From the NCBI GenBank assembly GCA_023269645.1, contig JAHFPR010000156.1, positions 1-5,233 of the forward strand: a DNA stretch of 5,233 nt, in the 5' to 3' direction. Positions 1 to 5,233 of the stretch are shown here, piece by piece; within the stretch, counting starts at the first letter, position 1; every line of letters starts with the position of its first letter. The stretch comes from Alphaproteobacteria bacterium. Its GTDB lineage: Bacteria > Pseudomonadota > Alphaproteobacteria > Rickettsiales > UBA8987. The notes beneath the pieces were generated by a model. That model saw only the letters and a program-made list of their open reading frames with translations. It was not told the origin of the DNA and searched no databases. A program made the position numbers and the translations under genes.

Positions 1-123
1 CAGCCCCGCGCCGTTGATGGCAAACACCCAACCCAGCACGTCCATCAGTGTGTCGTGATTGTGCCGCAAAATTGCGTAAAAGGACACAAAGGGACGCAAA
101 ATTGCCGTGATTACTTTCTTCAA
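1..123 (-). CDS. Possible 5' end of a truncated hypothetical gene
   Basis: A minus-strand reading frame stays open from the tRNA down to the left edge of the window, where it is cut off. Its last visible residues, LMDVLGWVFAINGAGL, are hydrophobic and use GC-rich third positions, so they could be the start of a membrane segment. Possible starts are TTG at 123 (with GAGG three bases upstream), GTG at 87 and ATG at 45; none has a convincing ribosome-binding site. I do not recognise the product. The stretch is short and open frames also exist on the plus strand, so this may be a chance frame. If real, it would lie just downstream of the tRNA in the same direction. Confidence 0.22.
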   Translation of the reverse strand, partial: MKKVITAILRPFVSFYAILRHNHDTLMDVLGWVFAINGAGL

Positions 124-127
124 CGGC

Positions 128-143
128 CTCAATAAGTATTGAG
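128..143. repeat. Short palindrome (7-bp arms, 2-bp centre) beside the tRNA
   Basis: CTCAATA at 128-134 is the exact inverted complement of TATTGAG at 137-143, separated by AG. It lies 15 bp past the encoded 3' CCA of the tRNA. On the minus strand a T-rich stretch (144-158) sits between the tRNA and the hairpin rather than after it, so it is not a canonical intrinsic terminator. It might aid 3' processing or transcript ending of the tRNA, or be fortuitous. Confidence 0.5.
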
Positions 144-158
144 AAACAAAGGAAAAAT

Positions 159-234
159 TGGCTCCGCGAGCTGGACTCGAACCAGCGACCCAGGGATTAA
201 CAGTCCCTTGCTCTACCAACTGAGCTATCGCGGA
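159..234 (-). tRNA. trnN: tRNA-Asn (anticodon GTT), CCA encoded
   Basis: Read on the minus strand, this 76-nt sequence folds as a complete tRNA. The 7-bp acceptor stem TCCGCGA/TCGCGGA is followed by discriminator G and an encoded CCA (159-161). The D arm is GCTC-AGTTGGTA-GAGC. The anticodon stem AGGGA/TCCCT encloses the loop CTGTTAA, whose anticodon GTT (plus-strand positions 199-201) reads asparagine codons AAC and AAU. The T arm is GCTGG-TTCGAGT-CCAGC. All stems pair without mismatches and the canonical TTCGA of the T loop is present, so it should be functional. It is transcribed in the same direction as the long SPOR gene, whose stop codon lies 78 bp upstream. Confidence 0.97.
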
Positions 235-267
235 ACAGGCGTTTGCACGTTATGGAAAGTGCGCGAT

Positions 268-295
268 ACAATACGCAATATGCCAAAGTTTGCAA
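268..295 (-). promoter_or_regulatory. Candidate promoter for tRNA-Asn
   Basis: On the minus strand, TTGCAA (290-295, 4 of 6 matches to the -35 consensus) is followed after 16 bp by TATTGT (268-273, 4 of 6 matches to the -10 consensus). This would start transcription near 261, about 27 nt before the mature tRNA. I see no strong intrinsic terminator between the upstream gene's stop (313) and the tRNA, so read-through from that gene is also possible. The match is weak and rests on consensus and position only. Confidence 0.32.
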
Positions 296-312
296 GCGGT
301 TTATGGAGGGGG

Positions 313-3300
313 TTATTCCGCCCTTGTTACTGTGGCACAACCCAAGCCATCCACACGAAACTTGAGGCACATATCGGCGACATCTTCGGCGGAATTCAGA
401 GGACCGACCTGAAGAAGAATTTTCCGCTTTGAGGTTGGGGAAGGCAGCGCTTTGGAGTTCAGGTTGTGGAGATTATAAAGGGTGATGACCTTCTGAAAAT
501 GGCCAAGTGCCTGGGATTCTCCATCAAAATCACCGATCTGAATCCAGTAATGCCCAGCGTGTGCATCGGCGACGGAGGACGGTTTTTCATCCGGGTCGGC
601 CAGCGCAAATTTTTCCCCGATGGAATCGAGCTTCTCTGCGGCATCTGCCGGGATGGAAACTGCCTGCGCGACCTGCACTTGCGCTTCCGCTTCAGGCGCG
701 CTTGCATCTTTCTGCGTGGCATCAATGGAGGATAGAATTTCTTCCACTTTCTGCTGCACCCGGCGATCCTTTTCCGTGGCTGCCGGTTCGGAAGGTTCTT
801 CCACAGGATGCATCTGGATGGGAGCGGCAGGCGACGCGGGCGAGGGAAGATCGTTTTCCTCCACCGCATCCGCCTTGCCGAGCGGGGAGGCGGGTTCCTG
901 CGTGGGAAGCACGGTTGCTGCGGCCATATGCGCTTCCTCCAGCTTTCTGGCGGCATCTTTCGCTTTTATTTCAGCATCATGTATACGTTGTTGGCGAAGC
1001 ATTGCTTCCGGGAACATTTCACCCTGAGCCGGTTTTTCGGCGACCGATTTTATGGGTTGTTTTCGTTCCGGAGTTGTTTTTGCTGCTTCAGGTTTTTTGG
1101 GAAGGGTATCAAGGGTATCACGCAACACAGCATCCACATCCTGCTGCTGTATTCCGGCAGTGGTTTCGTTTTTCTGTACGGTATCAGGATGCGGCTCCAC
1201 AGATGCGCCTTTTTCAAGGGTTTTTGGTTTGGAAAGGAGCGCGCTACCTTCTTTGGACGGGGCATTTTTCACTAGAGAAACGGGGGCAGATGTGGCACTT
1301 GCGGGATCCTGCCACGGGAGACTCTGTACGGGCGGGTTTTCCTTCTGTGCCTTTTGTTCCGGTGCTGAAGCGGCGGAAACAGGCGGGGCTGCATCTTCAG
1401 TTTCTTTAATTTCCCCCATTTCCTCAAGTGCGCCGGCCTGAACCGCCGCTTCCAGTGCCGCTGCTCTGGAAAGGGCGGCGTTTTCCTTATCCATTGCTTC
1501 CCGCAGGGTGGTGACGAGTTTCTGCTGTTCCAGTTCAGCGGCGGCGAGTGCTTCTTTTTTGCTATCCGCCGCAGTGTTGCCCTGTGATGAAACTGTGCCG
1601 ACTTTTTCCCTGTTTTCGGAGGGGATGCGGCGGCCACTGCGCAGCGCGCCTTCCTGGCTGGCGGTGGCTTGCAGCGTATCGATTTTATCCTGCTGTTCGG
1701 TCATCTGCTGCTGCAAGGCTTCAACACGGGCGGTGGCTTCCTCAGCAGATTTTCGGGCGGATTCCAGATTGGCGGCAGGCTTCCCGGACGGATGAGATGC
1801 CTGTGGTTTTTCTGGCTGGGGCAGGGGGGCTTGAGGTGATGGTGTGTCCTGCGTCTGGATAGCGGCTATTCCCAGTGTTTTACGTTCCTCTCGTATGCGG
1901 TCAATTTCTGCCCTGGCTCGGACAACAGCTTCCAGTCTGGCACGATCTTCCTCCGCCTGAAGGCTGGCGGCTTCGGCGGCTGTAGCGAGCTTTGCCGTGA
2001 GTTCCGCGTCCTGGGTTTTATCCGCTTTATCCGGCGATTCCGGGCGAGCTTCAGGCTCCTGTTCGGGTTTTGAGCGCGGAGGCAGCATATCCGGCTTTGG
2101 CTCCGGCTTCGGCGCGTGTTTCGGCTTGGTGAGGGGCAGCCGCGCATCCGGTTTCAGTTCGGGTAGTTTTTGTTCAGGCGCAGGGATGACGGGTGTGATC
2201 TGCGGCAATTCATTCTGCTCCAGGGATTCAGGCGACTGTATAGGTTCAGGCCACTGCACAGGTTCAGGCGATTGGGCAGGTTCCTCAGGCGAGGGGGCAG
2301 GTTCCTCAGGCGAGGAGGTGGATTCAGAACTTTCTGCCGGGGCATCAGGTTGTTCGGTATTTTCCGATCGGGATGCTAGCGTATCGTTCATTTTCTGGAG
2401 GGCAAGCTGGCGATGTGCTGCCGCTTCCGCCTCGGCCAGAATTTCTGCCCGGTGTGCATCTTCCCGGTGTGCGTCTTCCTGGTGCATATCTTCTGCCCCG
2501 GATGTTGCGGCTTGAGCGGATACGGCAGTTTTCGCGGGGAAGGGGGCGTGTACTGAAGCGGGTTTATTCGGCGGGGTAGGCATGGCAGGGGCTGGCGATA
2601 CGGGGATGATTGCCGGAGCCGGAGCCGCAGTACGCTGTTGCTGCGCCTGCGGTTTTGCAAGTGAACCGGGTTTGTTCAGCGGCGCGCGTGCGGCTTCGGC
2701 CACTTTATGTTCGATGGCCTGTTCGGTATTGAGGCGTTCCGCTGCGCTGCGTGCGGCTGCTTCCGCCTGTGCGATCAGTGCTTCTTTTTTGCCGGGGATT
2801 TCAGATTTTATGCTGGCAGGTTTCAGCGTTGCCGGTTTCAGGACAGGCGCGATGCCTGAAGCGGCCTGGATTTCAGGAGCATGGATTTCCGGCCTGGTTG
2901 CGCGCGGCGCGTAGGGGGCGGCGGCGGCAGTTGCTGCCGCACTTTCGGCGGCGGCGATGGCTTTCATCTTCAAGGTTTCCACATCCTGCGGGGAGAGATG
3001 CGGGGTATCCTGCATAGTGACGGGCGCGGGCTGCTGCGGCTCCCGCAGTGCGGGCTGTGCTGTTGTGGGTGCAGGCGTGGAGGAGGAGGGCGCAGATTCT
3101 TCCGTCCGACCCACCAGTGCCGCCAGTTCCTGAGTTTTCTGGCGTTCGACATCCTGCCGCGCCGCCGCCGCCTCGTTAATTGCCCGCAGGCGAAGCTGTG
3201 CCTGCTCCATGCGTTTCTGCTGTTCCGCATCCCTCCCGGCGATGAGATCGTTTATATCCGGGCCGCCTTTCTGCTGCGAAAGCGTGTGCGCGGTATCTCC

Positions 3301-3882
3301 GCCCCGGTTTTTCCGGGCATCGTCCGCGCCGCGATCCACCAGAAGTTTCGTCACGTCCGGATGCTTGCGTTTGGCGGCTTCCATGAGTGCGGTATCGCCG
3401 CTTGCGTTGCCGATATTCAGCTCTGCGCCGTGATCCAGCAGCAGCCTGGCTATTTCCACGTTGCCGGTATTCGCGGCGCGCATGAGCGGCGTCCAGCCTT
3501 CAGCATCTTTCGCGTTCGGGTTAGCCTTGGAGTTGAGGAGCAATTCAGTGAAGGCGGCGTTCCCTTCCCGGCTGGCGAGGTGGAGCGCGGTTGCGCCTCC
3601 GGCATTGAGCAGCATTTCCCCGATTTCCAGATTGCCGTGTGCGGCGGCGCGGTGCAGGGCGGTGGCACCGAATTTTCCGTGGCCGCTGACGGCACTTCCG
3701 TTATCCAGCAGCCCCTTGACGATAATGGCCTCGCCCTTGTCGGCGGCATCCACCAGCGGCTCACCGAAACTGACGGCCGCCCGGTTCTGGCTACTGAGGA
3801 AGGTTTGCGCGCTGGCGGGTGCGGTGGAGGCCGCAAGCCCAAGCAGGCCAACGGTTATCGCTGTTGTGAAGTGATGACGCAT
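313..3882 (-). CDS. Exported ankyrin-repeat / SPOR-domain protein with long low-complexity coiled-coil region
   Basis: This 1189-residue protein is predicted to be periplasmic. Residues 1-25 form a Sec signal peptide: basic MRHH, a hydrophobic core, then APASA before Gln26. Residues 41-205 hold about five ankyrin repeats (TALHRAAAHGN, TALHLASREGN, TPLMRAANTGN, TALMEAAKRKH), which usually bind proteins. Residues 218-1100 alternate Ala/Glu/Gln/Lys-rich helices, probably coiled coils (about 218-258, 364-400, 470-500, 623-672, 704-742, 774-828, 958-990), with Pro/Glu-rich linkers. Residues 1111-1189 match SPOR domains (YWIQIGDF near the start, LLQVGPLNSAEDV later), which bind glycan strands lacking stem peptides, typically at the division septum. 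The only two cysteines, Cys1172 and Cys1182, lie in SPOR and could form a disulfide. The ATG at 3882 is the first in frame after a stop and directly precedes the signal peptide; only a weak GGA sits five bases upstream. A role in cell-wall or division-site organisation is inferred; no named orthologue is recognised. Confidence 0.93.
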   Translation of the reverse strand: MRHHFTTAITVGLLGLAASTAPASAQTFLSSQNRAAVSFGEPLVDAADKGEAIIVKGLLDNGSAVSGHGKFGATALHRAAAHGNLEIGEMLLNAGGATALHLASREGNAAFTELLLNSKANPNAKDAEGWTPLMRAANTGNVEIARLLLDHGAELNIGNASGDTALMEAAKRKHPDVTKLLVDRGADDARKNRGGDTAHTLSQQKGGPDINDLIAGRDAEQQKRMEQAQLRLRAINEAAAARQDVERQKTQELAALVGRTEESAPSSSTPAPTTAQPALREPQQPAPVTMQDTPHLSPQDVETLKMKAIAAAESAAATAAAAPYAPRATRPEIHAPEIQAASGIAPVLKPATLKPASIKSEIPGKKEALIAQAEAAARSAAERLNTEQAIEHKVAEAARAPLNKPGSLAKPQAQQQRTAAPAPAIIPVSPAPAMPTPPNKPASVHAPFPAKTAVSAQAATSGAEDMHQEDAHREDAHRAEILAEAEAAAHRQLALQKMNDTLASRSENTEQPDAPAESSESTSSPEEPAPSPEEPAQSPEPVQWPEPIQSPESLEQNELPQITPVIPAPEQKLPELKPDARLPLTKPKHAPKPEPKPDMLPPRSKPEQEPEARPESPDKADKTQDAELTAKLATAAEAASLQAEEDRARLEAVVRARAEIDRIREERKTLGIAAIQTQDTPSPQAPLPQPEKPQASHPSGKPAANLESARKSAEEATARVEALQQQMTEQQDKIDTLQATASQEGALRSGRRIPSENREKVGTVSSQGNTAADSKKEALAAAELEQQKLVTTLREAMDKENAALSRAAALEAAVQAGALEEMGEIKETEDAAPPVSAASAPEQKAQKENPPVQSLPWQDPASATSAPVSLVKNAPSKEGSALLSKPKTLEKGASVEPHPDTVQKNETTAGIQQQDVDAVLRDTLDTLPKKPEAAKTTPERKQPIKSVAEKPAQGEMFPEAMLRQQRIHDAEIKAKDAARKLEEAHMAAATVLPTQEPASPLGKADAVEENDLPSPASPAAPIQMHPVEEPSEPAATEKDRRVQQKVEEILSSIDATQKDASAPEAEAQVQVAQAVSIPADAAEKLDSIGEKFALADPDEKPSSVADAHAGHYWIQIGDFDGESQALGHFQKVITLYNLHNLNSKALPSPTSKRKILLQVGPLNSAEDVADMCLKFRVDGLGCATVTRAE
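2218..2321 (-). repeat. Intragenic 18/21-bp tandem repeats (SPEEPAx / xPEPxQ)
   Basis: Within the SPOR gene, three degenerate 18-bp units starting near 2226, 2244 and 2262 (plus-strand form GTTCAGGC...CAG) are followed by two nearly identical 21-bp units starting at 2280 and 2301 (GTTCCTCAGGCGAGG core). They encode residues 524-555 as SPEEPAP, SPEEPAQ, SPEPVQ, WPEPIQ and SPESLE. All units are multiples of 3, so copy-number change would keep the frame. This is a Pro/Glu spacer, probably rigid and extended. Confidence 0.8.
2440..2495 (-). repeat. Three 15-bp tandem repeats (HxEDA)
   Basis: Three consecutive 15-bp units (plus-strand starts 2451, 2466 and 2481, consensus GGTGTGCATCTTCCC) encode the residue run HQEDA-HREDA-HRAEI at about 467-481 of the SPOR protein. 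The first two differ at two bases and the third is more diverged. They lead into the helical segment at 477-500, suggesting that this helix grew by local duplication. Confidence 0.75.
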
Positions 3883-3917
3883 TACAATCCGGTATAAGAT
3901 AAATATTATTACCCCAC

Positions 3918-3948
3918 CTTCATAACCTTATCGGGCTGTAATTCCAAG
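3918..3948 (-). promoter_or_regulatory. Weak candidate promoter for the SPOR/ankyrin gene
   Basis: On the minus strand, TTGGAA (near 3948-3943) is followed after 17 bp by TATGAA (near 3925-3920). Each matches 4 of 6 consensus bases with ideal spacing, and the pair lies about 40 bp before the ATG at 3882. AT-rich DNA nearer the gene (3891-3910) offers other -10-like hexamers, so the assignment is tentative. Confidence 0.25.
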
Positions 3949-4094
3949 TGGTTTTTAGTGGCAGTGCGGCATATTTTCCCTGCACCGATCCATCACCCTC
4001 CTGAAATTTCCCTTGCAAATACAGGATAAAATAGTGGCAAATGCAACAGAGGAAATATGCTGTTTCCCTGGAATCAGATGCGGTTCTATGGTAC

Positions 4095-4100
4095 TATAAA
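4095..4100 (+). promoter_or_regulatory. Possible -10 element of the RTX gene
   Basis: TATAAA matches 5 of 6 bases of the -10 consensus and lies 25 bp before the ATG at 4126. The bases 17-18 bp upstream (around 4071-4077, GAATCAG) do not resemble a -35 box and there is no extended -10 TG. If the element is used, an activator or another sigma factor may be needed, and the mRNA leader would be very short (about 18-20 nt). Confidence 0.28.
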
Positions 4101-4111
4101 TTACGAATACC

Positions 4112-4125
4112 AAAGGGGGGGGAGT
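4112..4125 (+). promoter_or_regulatory. Ribosome-binding region of the RTX gene with a G8 tract
   Basis: AAA at 4112-4114 is followed by eight G residues (4115-4122) and AGT directly before the ATG at 4126. AAGG at 4113-4116 has a normal distance to the start, whereas GGAG at 4121-4124 is only one base away. The ribosome could thus pair at several registers. Slippage in the G run would change the distance between AAGG and ATG without touching the coding frame. Confidence 0.6.
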
Positions 4126-5233
4126 ATGCCAAATGTTATTGAGCAAGCCAAACGTCAGGAGCTTATAGCCGAAGGTGCAAGCCTGAGCCTTACGGCTCCA
4201 TCCATTGTTACCAGCTACAGCGTTACCACGATGGTGGGAGGCTTTCCGGTGACCACGCCGTTGATTGATGGCACGGCCAGCGCGGATACCCTCCAGCCGA
4301 CGGAAACGGATGCATATGTTTTCGGATTCGGCGGGAACGACACGCTGGATGGTTTTGCCAGTGACGGCACACAATCGGGGGCGGTGCTGCTCGGTGGGGC
4401 GGGGGCGGATACCTTCGTGTTCAACACGCAAACGGCGAACGCCAACCTTGGGCTGGTGACCGGGACAATTCTGGATTTCAGCTCCGCCGATGGTGATTTC
4501 ATTGACATCGCCGCTACCGGCCTGAGCTTTGCTGACCTCACGATTACATTCGACGATGACGACCATGCCAGTGCCACCATCCTGGGCGAGGGGATAAAAC
4601 TGCAGGTTGCGGGCGCGGCGGGCGATCTGGTGTTTTCTGCCTCTAATATCCTGAGCGCGCTGAACGGCGGCAATGGTGGCGGAACCAGCGGCAATGATAT
4701 TATCGCTGTAGGCGGAGGAGGTGGTGGTGGTGGCGGAGGAGGTGGTGGTGGCAGCAGCAGGGGCGGTTTTGTAGCCGCTGCAGGCGGCGATGATGTGATT
4801 ACGGGCGGCCCCGGTGTGGATACGCTGAACGGCGATGCCGGCAATGATACCGTCACCGGCGGCGGCGGGAACGACAGCCTCCAGGGCGGCATCGGCAACG
4901 ATAGCCTGAACGGCAATGGTGGCGATGATACGGTCAAGGGAAACGCGGGTACGGATACCGTGCTGGGAGGCCAGGGTAACGACAACCTGAATGGTAATGC
5001 GGATAACGACAGCGTCAACGGCAACCTCGGCAATGATGTGGCGCATGGTGGCCAGGGCAATGATTTCGTGCGCGGCGGCCAGGGCGACGACCTTGTTGCG
5101 GGCGATTTTGGCAACGATACGGTGCATGGTGATCTCGGTAATGATACGGTGCGTGGTGGCCAGGGTGATGATAACCTGTTCGGCGAAGGTGGCAACGACC
5201 TGCTTTATGGCGATAAGGGCAACGATATTATCA
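4126..5233 (+). CDS. RTX (hemolysin-type calcium-binding repeat) protein, 3' end outside window
   Basis: The frame opens at ATG 4126 and is still open at the right edge (369 codons). RTX proteins are exported through type I secretion (ABC exporter, membrane-fusion protein, TolC-like channel) and fold outside the cell as Ca2+ binds the repeats. Residues 1-60 have no classical signal peptide, as expected for the class. Residues 64-76 (FGFGGNDTLDG) are a degenerate RTX turn. Residues 88-176 contain GGAGADTFVF, ILDFSSADGDFIDI, GLSFADLTIT and a final SASNIL, resembling the secretion-associated domain usually at the C-terminus of RTX proteins. Residues 196-209 are 14 consecutive glycines. From residue 220, 16 complete nonapeptides of pattern xGNDxVxGG follow, plus a partial one. 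No protease, lipase or other catalytic motif is visible, so function (adhesin, S-layer, toxin or enzyme) cannot be assigned. No secretion gene lies in the window. Confidence 0.92.
   Translation, partial: MPNVIEQAKRQELIAEGASLSLTAPSIVTSYSVTTMVGGFPVTTPLIDGTASADTLQPTETDAYVFGFGGNDTLDGFASDGTQSGAVLLGGAGADTFVFNTQTANANLGLVTGTILDFSSADGDFIDIAATGLSFADLTITFDDDDHASATILGEGIKLQVAGAAGDLVFSASNILSALNGGNGGGTSGNDIIAVGGGGGGGGGGGGGGSSRGGFVAAAGGDDVITGGPGVDTLNGDAGNDTVTGGGGNDSLQGGIGNDSLNGNGGDDTVKGNAGTDTVLGGQGNDNLNGNADNDSVNGNLGNDVAHGGQGNDFVRGGQGDDLVAGDFGNDTVHGDLGNDTVRGGQGDDNLFGEGGNDLLYGDKGNDII
4711..4752 (+). repeat. GGN trinucleotide tract encoding 14 glycines
   Basis: Fourteen consecutive GGN codons. The block GGCGGAGGAGGTGGTGGT occurs at 4711-4728 and again at 4732-4749, indicating a 21-bp duplication by slippage or unequal exchange. 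It encodes a flexible glycine linker between the N-terminal domain and the nonapeptide array of the RTX protein. AGCAGCAGG follows directly (SSR), possibly a decayed end of the tract. Confidence 0.85.
4783..5233 (+). repeat. 27-bp periodic RTX repeat array (at least 16.7 units)
   Basis: From residue 220 the protein has strict nine-residue periodicity: GGDDVITGG, PGVDTLNGD, AGNDTVTGG, GGNDSLQGG, and so on to GGNDLLYGD and a partial KGNDII at the edge. Sixteen units are complete. The sixth position is V, L or I in most units, as needed for the parallel beta-roll, and the Asp/Gly pattern supplies Ca2+ ligands. Exceptions are ADNDSVNGN (293, Asp in place of the usual Gly), AGTDTVLGG and LGNDVAHGG (Ala at position 6). 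The DNA units are diverged from each other, so the array is old rather than freshly amplified. Confidence 0.92.

Larger units (their letters stand above)
3883..4125. other. Divergent intergenic region between the SPOR/ankyrin and RTX genes
   Basis: This 243-bp region is visibly richer in A and T than the flanking genes and must carry the promoters and leaders of both. I see no RNA gene or conserved small ORF. The heptamer TTTCCCT occurs three times in direct orientation (3975, 4007 and 4063), and GCATATTTTCC (3969-3979) is nearly inverted as GGAAATATGC (4051-4060). These could be regulator sites, but they are short and may be chance. Confidence 0.6.

Noticed and set aside
1..135. Plus-strand open frame ending at TAA 133-135, or another ending at TGA 56-58, as a convergent gene tail
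   Set aside because: Too short to judge; residues are not protein-family-like and the minus-strand frame looks slightly better, though it is also weak.
235..312. Intrinsic terminator after the SPOR/ankyrin gene
   Set aside because: No GC-rich hairpin followed by a T run is visible on the minus strand.
139..432. Plus-strand ORF of 97 aa
   Set aside because: It runs antisense through the tRNA-Asn gene and into the 3' end of the SPOR gene.
507..1409. Plus-strand ORF of 300 aa opposite the SPOR and linker region
   Set aside because: Low-complexity shadow frame; the opposite strand carries the SPOR domain in a continuous 1189-codon frame.
2881..3897. Plus-strand ORF of 338 aa opposite the ankyrin region
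   Set aside because: Arg/Gly/Cys-rich translation without recognisable motifs; the minus strand encodes a signal peptide and ankyrin repeats here.
3955..5127. Minus-strand ORF of 390 aa (and another at 4215-5195) opposite the RTX gene
   Set aside because: It is the antisense shadow of the 27-bp repeat array; its protein shows only mirrored 9-residue periodicity, while the plus strand gives canonical RTX motifs.
4783..5233. Regular repeat spacing as a CRISPR array
   Set aside because: The 27-bp units are contiguous, have no unique spacers, and translate in frame to RTX nonapeptides.

Overview
The window looks bacterial, probably from a Gram-negative. It holds an exported SPOR-domain protein with a cleavable signal peptide and an RTX (GGxGxDxxx) protein of the type I secretion class. 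Both occur together in many Alphaproteobacteria. The SPOR/ankyrin/coiled-coil architecture and the moderately GC-rich coding DNA fit that group, but nothing here fixes the taxon, so treat it as a tentative inference.

Layout, left to right. Positions 1-158 are a mostly unassigned edge with a weak, cut-off reading frame on the minus strand, a short palindrome and an 11-bp direct repeat. Positions 159-234 are a complete tRNA-Asn(GTT) on the minus strand with its CCA encoded, and a plausible promoter lies just upstream (268-295). Positions 313-3882 are one very long minus-strand gene (1189 aa). It encodes a secreted protein with an N-terminal signal peptide, an ankyrin-repeat block, about 850 residues of alternating Pro/Glu-rich linkers and Ala/Glu/Gln/Lys-rich helices, and a C-terminal SPOR (peptidoglycan-binding) domain. 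Positions 3883-4125 are an AT-richer intergenic region between two divergent genes. From 4126 to the right edge runs the 5' part (369 codons) of an RTX-repeat protein on the plus strand. It has a 14-glycine tract and at least 16 tandem nonapeptide repeats, and it continues beyond the window.

The two protein genes are divergent and share one upstream region. Both products should act outside the cytoplasm: the SPOR/ankyrin protein in the periplasm on cell-wall glycan, the RTX protein at or beyond the cell surface after calcium-dependent folding. No secretion apparatus is visible here, and a functional link between the two genes is not demonstrated.

The most unusual points are: ankyrin repeats and a SPOR domain at opposite ends of one exported low-complexity protein; an RTX protein whose type I secretion-associated domain, normally C-terminal, seems to lie before the main repeat array; and a run of eight G residues inside the RTX gene's ribosome-binding region. 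I see no clear novel multi-gene system, CRISPR array or mobile element.
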